From NCBI GenBank assembly GCA_947310385.1, contig OX371224.1, forward strand, positions 120,662,106 to 120,726,105: a stretch of DNA of 64,000 bases, given 5' to 3'. Below, piece by piece: positions 57,246 to 64,000 of this stretch. The translations under genes were made by a program, and so were the position numbers. Under the pieces are notes generated by a model that saw only the letters and a program-made list of their open reading frames with translations, was not told the origin of the DNA and did no database searches. The stretch's first letter is position 1. Every line of letters begins with the position of its first letter. This DNA comes from Nephrotoma appendiculata (taxonomy: Eukaryota > Arthropoda > Insecta > Diptera > Tipulidae).

Positions 57246-58369
57246 TCCGGACCAATAAAATCGTTGGATAATTTTTTGGAATGTTTTGTTAATTCATAGG
57301 TGATCCCCTTTTATATTACCATCATACTTGACCAGCCACGCTTGGCCGATGCTTCACAACGGATAACTATTATTTGCCGTCGCATCATTAAGTTTTTGAT
57401 AATTTATGTACAATCACACTCTTTTAGACCAACAACACCGATTAAGCAATTCTCTACGTGCTGGCCTAATCGGTGGCTTTGTTCCGATTTCAATTTTCTG
57501 GTTTACGAGTACCATAGCGGTTTCTTCGTTATTTTCCTCTATACTAGAAAAATCGATATGTACCGTTCTAGAAAGCGATGCGCTTCATTTTTGCATTTAG
57601 TAAAATCTTAGGCTAATTTTTGCATAAGTTGTCCATTTATTCCTTTTATTTTCTTGAATTTTCTTACCGGGTTATTGTGTTTGAACTTAATAATGTTGCA
57701 TAACTCTTCACATTTTTCGATTATTGACCCTTTCGTGTTTTTTTTTTGTTTCATTTTTCTGACCGATTTCAGCTCTAATTAGAAATCGTTTTATTTTATA
57801 TTACAACGGTCGTTCCGATCGTCACTACTCTGGTTTCTAGTTCCCATCCATTTGTTTCTACAAATAATGTACTAAGTGACCGGACCCTCCCTGCCATCTT
57901 CCCTAACTATTTGTTTTTGGGTTGCTCTATGCTGTGCATTTTAGCTGCTGAGTCGAAGTTGCATAATGGTCAACAACTAAGACACTGCCATTCGTTGCCA
58001 CAAAGCCCAGAACAAGAATGACTCTAATAACTCCAAACCTTTATTTTTCCTCTTTACTTGCCTAATAGGATAAATATACTGATACCAGTCACTGTTTAGC
58101 CACTTATTTTTGAGCTGTCACCACTTCGTGCTTACCAAATTGGGATAAAGGTTTTGAAACAATTGGTAGTGGCAGTCAGCTTCTGCCACTTCATATTGAC
58201 TAGATGGAGTTTAACCACTCTTTTTTTTTTTGCTTAATTTTTTCCAACCAGGAAAGATTTGTTTCGAGAAGATAAATGTTAGACAGCAATTCTGTCCAAC
58301 TTCCTGAACATTTGAATGTACCCGTTCCGTTTTGTCCAGCTAACTTTGTTTTACAAATAGTAAAATAAA
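57246..58369. other. Sequence with somewhat balanced composition, no gene recognised
   Basis: Open frames on both strands between 57300 and 57611 overlap and lack domain signatures. The rest is AT-rich. Confidence 0.4.
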
Positions 58370-60960
58370 TTATTCATTTAACTAATCATGAAAAATTTCG
58401 ACCTCAAATTTTTTGCAGATTTGCCATTCGCTATTTCACGAAGACAATAAACTAGCTTTTAAATTGTAGCCGTGTGCGCGTGTGGTTCTGTGTAGACTGA
58501 ATGTCTGTGTCCTTTTGCAGCCCAAATGGATTGACTGATCGTAATGAAACTTCATACTTAACCTTTTCTCATAAATTGGGCAGCGATTTTTAGCTAAATT
58601 TGGACCTACGAAAGTGACAGCATCCAAAGGAGCTTTTAAATTAAATTTACAAGAATAACGCGGTCTAGATCACTTTTCTAAAATATAATTTTAATTACCA
58701 TTTTAAACAATAAATTGTTTTTCAGCAAAAATTTGGCGTCTATACAGCCCATATGGATCTACGGATCGGGATGAAACTTTATACTTAAGCTTTTTCAAAT
58801 TTAAACATTAAATTTTCAACAACGGTTGACTGGTTTTCTGTAACTTAAGCAAGAATAATGATCTTTTATTATACACGACAGATTTTACCAACATTTTGAC
58901 AACCTTAATTTTTCGCTTTTTGAGTTCAATTCGATATCTTTGTAGGTTCTTAATTAAAGAAACCCTGGTTCTGGCAATAGGGAAATTAAGACGATTAGGC
59001 CAAACACACGAATGATATATAAACCACGAATAAATAGAAGAGGTCAATGAATTTGACTACCTTGGTTGTACACTAGCAAACACGGTTGGAACAGATGAAC
59101 ACATAAATAAGAGAATTATTAAAGCCAGAACATAATTAAACATGTTCCACAAAGTTTGGAACACATTTGTCTTATCCCGCAATTCGAAGGTAAGAATGTT
59201 CAATTCGAATGTCAAATCAGTGTTGCTGTACGGTTGTGAAACCTATAAGCAAATAGATATTAACAAAACGGGTTGTTACGTTCTGGCTTAACAAAATAAC
59301 AATTCGTCATTTGAATGTTAGTATGGTTCATGCGTCAACCTCGGCTTTTTTTTTTTAATATGAATGTAACATAAACTAGAATTGCTTACTCTTTGAGAAT
59401 CTCCAGCGCGTTCTATAAAATTTCTACCGATTGCTGACATGTTGAGTGCTTATTGATTCCATATTAACATTTTAGTTTTAAGGAAAATTGTTTACAACCG
59501 GTACTCTTCAATTGGAAATGAAGAAATTAAATTGAATGGATTAAATCATAAAAAACTTAATTGTGCCGCGCTGTGAGCGAAAATTTTAGTTTAAATTTTT
59601 CGTAGTTTATGACGAATAAAAATTATGGGATGATTTTTAGGCTAAAGACATTTTTATAACTGAAATTAGTAAGATATAAAGTTCAAGAATAAAAGTGCTT
59701 GAAGAATATTTTTCATTGAATCACATAAAAAATATGTTGTTGTTCATCATAACAAAAATTTCAGATTTTTTTGTACAAATATTTACTATTTCTAAGACGA
59801 GTGTTTTTATTAAAAAAAATAAGCCTTCAAAACAAATCGGTTATGTTTCTAAAGATTCAAATTTAATTTAGCAAGAACATATCCGTTTATATGCGTCAAC
59901 AAAGTGACCTCAAAGTGAAATAAACAAGATAAAAGGTTTCCAAATTGATAGCTAACGCATTTAGTATTTTCTGTTTAGATTCCTTTTATGTTATTTAGTT
60001 TTATGAAAGCACCGCAATGTTCTGTCCGTAAAGCAAATGTAATTCTATTTAGAAACTTTTTTTCTTCGCCATTCATCACCATAACTAGTAACACAAACTT
60101 TCTTAAACTAAGCTATGTGAACATTGTTACATGATTATTCAAATCAATCCTGAAAATCCTACACTACTTTTTAGGAATAAACATTGATAACTTTCTCTGA
60201 ATGATATAACTGCTAACATAAATGTGAATGCTGCATTGTTTGTACTAATCTTTGAAACCAACAAATTCACTATTCGCACCGCGCGCCGCTAAAGAAAATT
60301 CCTGAATTCTGTGTACTCGTTGCAATTGAAACTCTTAAAATATCCTAACAATTTTTTTTATCAAAGATTTCATCATTCGTGATGCAAACAAACTGGGAGG
60401 TGAATATCTTGAGACCGACACTCGACTTTCTTTTACCACGAATATAGACATATAATTTAATTTCCACCTAATTTCGCAATAATCTTTCACTTATTATGGA
60501 AAAAGTTCATAAATAAAATTTTATTTCGGATAGTCCTGCCTGGACTGTAGAAATACCGAATTTTAGTGGATCAAAATTTTTTTATCAAAACTCGTCATTT
60601 CCGGTAAAATTTAGAAGATTATCTGAACTAATTTTGTTTGAAATTTAACTTGACCAGCTTTTTGTTTTACCATTGCAGATTTAATGTACGGTAAAAGGTT
60701 AAATTTGAAATTTCATTCCGATCAAACAATCCGTCTAAGCTATACAGGGGTAGAATTTTGGTTTAAAAACAGTTTTACTCAAAAATCGGATTTCAAAAAT
60801 TTTGAAGAAACCTTAAGTATGAAATATCATTACCATCAGACAATCTTTCTAGGGTGTAGAGGGAACACAGACATTATGTCTGCACTATAACGGTTTTTTA
60901 AAAACCACTTTTCATAACTTCGGCGATATATGCAATTGTAAACCTGCAAAAATCTCCAGA
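58370..60960. repeat. Inverted repeat family with short dispersed modules
   Basis: A module reading gatcg(t/g)(a/g)atgaaact(t)...tacttaa(c/g)ctttt occurs in direct orientation at about 58533-58565 and 58768-58800, and inverted at about 60690-60730 and 60815-60860. Each is preceded by a gcagcccaaatgga-like or inverted agggtgtagaggg-like block. The arms bracket 59-60.6 kb, which holds a LINE fragment (59040-59250) and unrecognised AT-rich DNA. Confidence 0.55.
59040..59250 (+). pseudogene. LINE reverse transcriptase fragment (C-terminal end)
   Basis: The reading EVNEFDYLGCTLANTVGTDEHINKRI, a stop at the end of IIKART, then LNMFHKVWNTFVLSRNSKVRMFNSNVKSVLLYGCET is the classic F.YLG......d..i..Ri.kA...F..l..vW ... 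VLLYG.ET motif set of non-LTR retrotransposons. It is about 70 codons with one stop. It is unrelated to the LINE copy at 51021. Confidence 0.75.
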
Positions 60961-61761
60961 TCGAACAATTTCAAGATTACCAAACTATGTAAGAAAGTTA
61001 TAATTTCTATGAACTTTTTTGCATTGGAGAAATCAATGTTTTATGTTGAATGTAGAACAAAAAATGTGAACCAATTAATCAAAAAACAAAATCAAATTGT
61101 GAAATTTTGAACGATGGAAGCATTACAAGGGTGTGCAATGAAGAAGTAAATACGAGGGTTTTTTATTCTAATAGTTTTACCTCAAACCTCGTTTAAACGA
61201 TAATAAATCCCTTTCAAGATTCTTTATCTGTTCTCTAAGCTAGTTCATTTGAAGCTCTAGGCCAAGCTTAATTAATTATATTGAGTTTATCATCCCAAAG
61301 ATATACTGTGCTTCACTATGCTCATCTGATCTTCCGAAAGCTAGACTTTTTATTCTTTAAATTGGACCTTGTAACTACAATAACTCAACAGCGATTTGTC
61401 GTAGCATCAATTTCTATAGTCTCGTTCTCAAGGTTTCTAAATTCTCTACACAAAGGCTTCGTGAATGAACTATCAGGGAAATTCGTTGGCAGTGTTAAAG
61501 TTTGGAATTTTTTTCACGTTAAAATCATTTTTGTTTGACTCAAAAAAATTCATAAAAAACAAAATTTATAAAAAACGGACATCAGCATCGAAAAATAGAC
61601 TAAATTTTTCACATTTTAAAAGTAAAAAAAAAAAAAATTAATCCGACATTTCACCAAGAAACAAGCGTTTGAATATAGCGTTTTGTTTGGCGCAGTGTAC
61701 TTCAGTTCCCCAACAATCCACTTTCAACGAATCATAGAAAAAGATTGTTAAATTTTATAAG

Positions 61762-61893
61762 GACTCTTCACATTCCGTTAGAACAGTAGAAAGATGAGTT
61801 ATTGAATTTAAATGTGGTTGTACAAGTCGGGAAGATGATCCTCGTGAAGGACGTGGAAAAAGTGCTTCAACACTAGAAATCGTAGCAAAATAC
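61762..61893 (+). pseudogene. Mariner transposase N-terminal fragment
   Basis: The reading SVRTVER, a stop where Trp is expected, then VIEFKCGCTSREDDPREGRGKSASTLEIVAKY is the helix-turn-helix end of a mariner transposase (W..rF..G..s..DdpR.GRp). It belongs to a different mariner lineage from the intact one at 34605-35654. The catalytic part is missing. Confidence 0.7.
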
Positions 61894-62555
61894 AGCGTTC
61901 GGTTTTTATGTCTGTGACGTTAGCCCGTAAACGATCCCGGAAAAATGCGATGGCACCACTAACATACAAATATCACGATATTTTCGATTCATCCGAAAAA
62001 AATATTTATATCACGATATTTTTGAATGTCATCACGGAAAAAAATATGTCATGACAGTTGTTTACTATATCAATTCATAAAAATTTATAAAGATTATGTC
62101 ACAATACATTTTCTAACCAGAAAATACACAATTTTTAAAAAATTAAAAAACGTGTCTAATATCAAAAAAAACATGAAATGATATATAAAGTTAATAGTAT
62201 AGGAAAATTAAGTACACGAGTAGGAAAACAAAATATAAACCAAAATAATAATAGAAGTGGCAAAAAAATTCTATGAAATAGAGTTCCGCTATAATCATCT
62301 GAATTCATAGTAGATGTCACCTTTGTGAAGTTACCCCGTAAAGTCATCCCGGAAAATGATTATAGTTAAGTATGGCAGCACCACTATATATTAAGAAATT
62401 ATAATGAAATTATAACTATCACGATATAAAAATATAACGATAGTAAGAAAAATTATTATGAAAAATAATACACGAAATGGCGGCCATTATAAATAAAAAC
62501 CGATTAACAAATTTTAACTTGCGCTATATATAGCTAAGCACTATATGACAAAATA
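61894..62555. repeat. Short direct duplication and a partial copy of the downstream palindrome arm
   Basis: The block taccccgtaaa(c)gatcccggaaaa...ggca(g)caccacta occurs at about 61920-61965 and 62330-62383. The block 62236-62330 (gtggcaaaaaaattctatgaaatagagttccgctataatc) is a third copy of palindrome-arm sequence found at 62773-62840 and, inverted, at 63310-63355. Confidence 0.6.
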
Positions 62556-64000
62556 AAAAATTATATAATTTGTATATGAAGGAGTGGGTTTGTTTATATA
62601 ATAAGTAATAATTATAAATTTGTAAACAACAACAATCTCACAAAAATTTGGTTTCTTCTAAAAATTGTCAAAATTCCAGATTAATTAATATTTAATAAAT
62701 AAACTTATGAATATAAATTACTGTGTACTTCAAAGTACTGTAGTACAGGGATTGGCCTGTTTATACAACAAGTGGCAAAATAATTCTATGATTTAGAGCT
62801 CCGCTATAGCCGTTTGAGTTCCTAGTAGATGTTCATTACCAGAAACCGGACTATATAGGCTTTGTAGTTCAGGCCAATCCTGATTAAATAATAAGAGGCA
62901 AAAAAATTCTATGATTAAGAGCTTCGATATCGTCTTCTGCATTTTGTATGAGAAATAGTTTTTGCGTTTACAGATATACCTAACATCCAAAACGCATTTT
63001 TATTATTTGTGTTTGATTTGGCTGTGCATAGTATACGCAATGATCGGATAGTTGCATTCACTTTTACTCTGACTTTTAAGTAGCTATCACAATTTGTTGG
63101 GGAAACACAGTTTTTTCTATTTTATTTTGTGATTAAAATAATGATTTACCTAAATTACGAGAAAACTGAAAATCTACGAATTCAGATGACTATAATAGCG
63201 AAGCTCTAAATCATAGATATTTTTAACCCTTGTTGTATCAATAGGCCAATCCCTGAACTACAAAACCTATATAGTCCGGTTTCTGGTAATGAACATCTAC
63301 TAGGAACTCAGACGGCTATAGCGGAGTTCTAAATCATAGAATTATTTTGCCACTTGTTGTATAAACAGGCCAATCCCTGTACTACAGTACTTTGAAGTAC
63401 ACAGTAATTTATATTCATAAGTTTATTTATTAAATATTAATTAATATGGAATTTTGACAATTTTTAGAAGAAACCAAATTTTTGTGAGATTGTTGTTGTT
63501 TACAAATTTAATTATTACTTATTATATAAACAAACCCACACGGAGAAAAAAAATCACCAATTTTTTTCCTATTTATGTATGGGAGTCCGATTATAGTAAG
63601 CTGTACTATTTATTATTATATAATACATTATGTATATAGGAAACATTCTATTTTGCATAGTAGACAGTGCTATATAGGAATCTCTCCTATAAATTACACC
63701 AATTATTATTTCCCATAGTAGTATTTCCTATTAACTATAGAATTCTTATAGGAATGCTACCTATTTGTTATAGGAACTCAAGAAAATTAAGATTTTAATA
63801 GTAAGCCCTGCTATATATTATATAACAGTTTCCTATTTACATGGTAACCGTAGTAAATTTTACTATCCGCTTTAGTGAATGTTCCTATTCATTCAATAGT
63901 AATCTGTCCAATTATATTCCACCAGTGCACCGGCTCCTATATTTATTGAAATCTGTCCTATATATTTTTTTCCGTGACTCCTTTATATACAAATTATATA
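62556..64000. repeat. Long palindrome, right arm split by a MITE and cut by the window edge
   Basis: The left arm 62556-62945 and right arm 63160-63538 plus 63977-64000 are inverted copies with high identity (shared blocks include ccagaaaccggactatatagg, acaggccaatccctgta and cttcaaagtact). The loop is about 215 bp. After the MITE, the right arm resumes with actcctttatatacaaattatata, the complement of the left arm's outer end. No coding content. Confidence 0.85.
63539..63976. mobile_element. CACTA-type MITE with CACGGA ends
   Basis: It starts CACGGAGAAAAAAAA and ends TTTTTTTCCGTG, the same terminal sequence as the 9.4-kb CACTA-type element at 8650. The interior is full of subterminal tcctat / ataggaa motifs in both orientations. 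Comparison with the intact left palindrome arm shows it is an insertion; the flanking duplication is one or two bases and ambiguous. It is 438 bp long with no reading frame. It could be mobilised by a related autonomous element. Confidence 0.75.

Noticed and set aside
57300..57611. 103-codon plus-strand frame
   Set aside because: Overlaps other frames equally long, and no domain is recognisable; probably LTR-type sequence.

Overview
The window is AT-rich eukaryotic DNA (roughly 70% A+T by eye) made almost entirely of transposable elements. BEL/Pao, Ty3/Gypsy (including an envelope-bearing, errantivirus-like remnant), mariner, LINE, hAT, P-superfamily and CACTA-type sequences occur side by side, and the one complete spliced gene has short GT-AG introns. 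This fits an insect, probably in a heterochromatic or repeat-dense region. I recognise no host housekeeping gene, tRNA, rRNA or CRISPR array.

Region 1 (1.7-28.2 kb) is a nest of insertions whose boundaries can be read from target-site duplications (TSDs). A foldback-type element with satellite arms (1762-28167) was hit in its right arm by a minus-strand Ty3/Gypsy element (4080-27660; 282-bp LTRs differing at two sites; TSD gttcc). That Gypsy then received three insertions: a 0.9-kb hAT-type MITE in pol (5840-6731, 8-bp TSD), a 9.4-kb CACTA-type element in the last gag zinc knuckle (8650-18028, TSD ta), and an 8.5-kb P-superfamily element with 1.3-kb inverted repeats (18144-26685, 7-bp TSD gttttat). 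The CACTA element itself contains a Tc1/mariner-like foldback (15765-17219).

The CACTA element is the most striking object. A nine-exon SAM-domain gene (14251 to 9279, minus strand) has every splice phase consistent and an uninterrupted 424-residue product. A zinc-finger plus transposase reading frame lies wholly inside its first intron, and the same first exon can splice in frame to either. This is the layout of plant En/Spm (tnpA/tnpD), here in an insect-like genome. The transposase frame is broken by one in-frame TGA.

Region 2 (28.2-38.5 kb) holds an unrecognised frameshifted coding stretch, a decayed Gypsy remnant, and a decayed BEL/Pao element carrying a fresh, intact mariner (34539-35834), followed by about 170-bp satellite copies. 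Region 3 (38.5-47 kb) is mostly unrecognised AT-rich DNA plus an errantivirus-like remnant on the minus strand. Region 4 (47-57.3 kb) is a mosaic of a second CACTA-like element end, LINE fragments, two BEL/Pao remnants and TA microsatellites. Region 5 (57.3-64 kb) contains an inverted repeat family, a LINE reverse transcriptase fragment, a mariner fragment and a long palindrome whose right arm is split by a small MITE with the same CACGGA ends as the big CACTA element.
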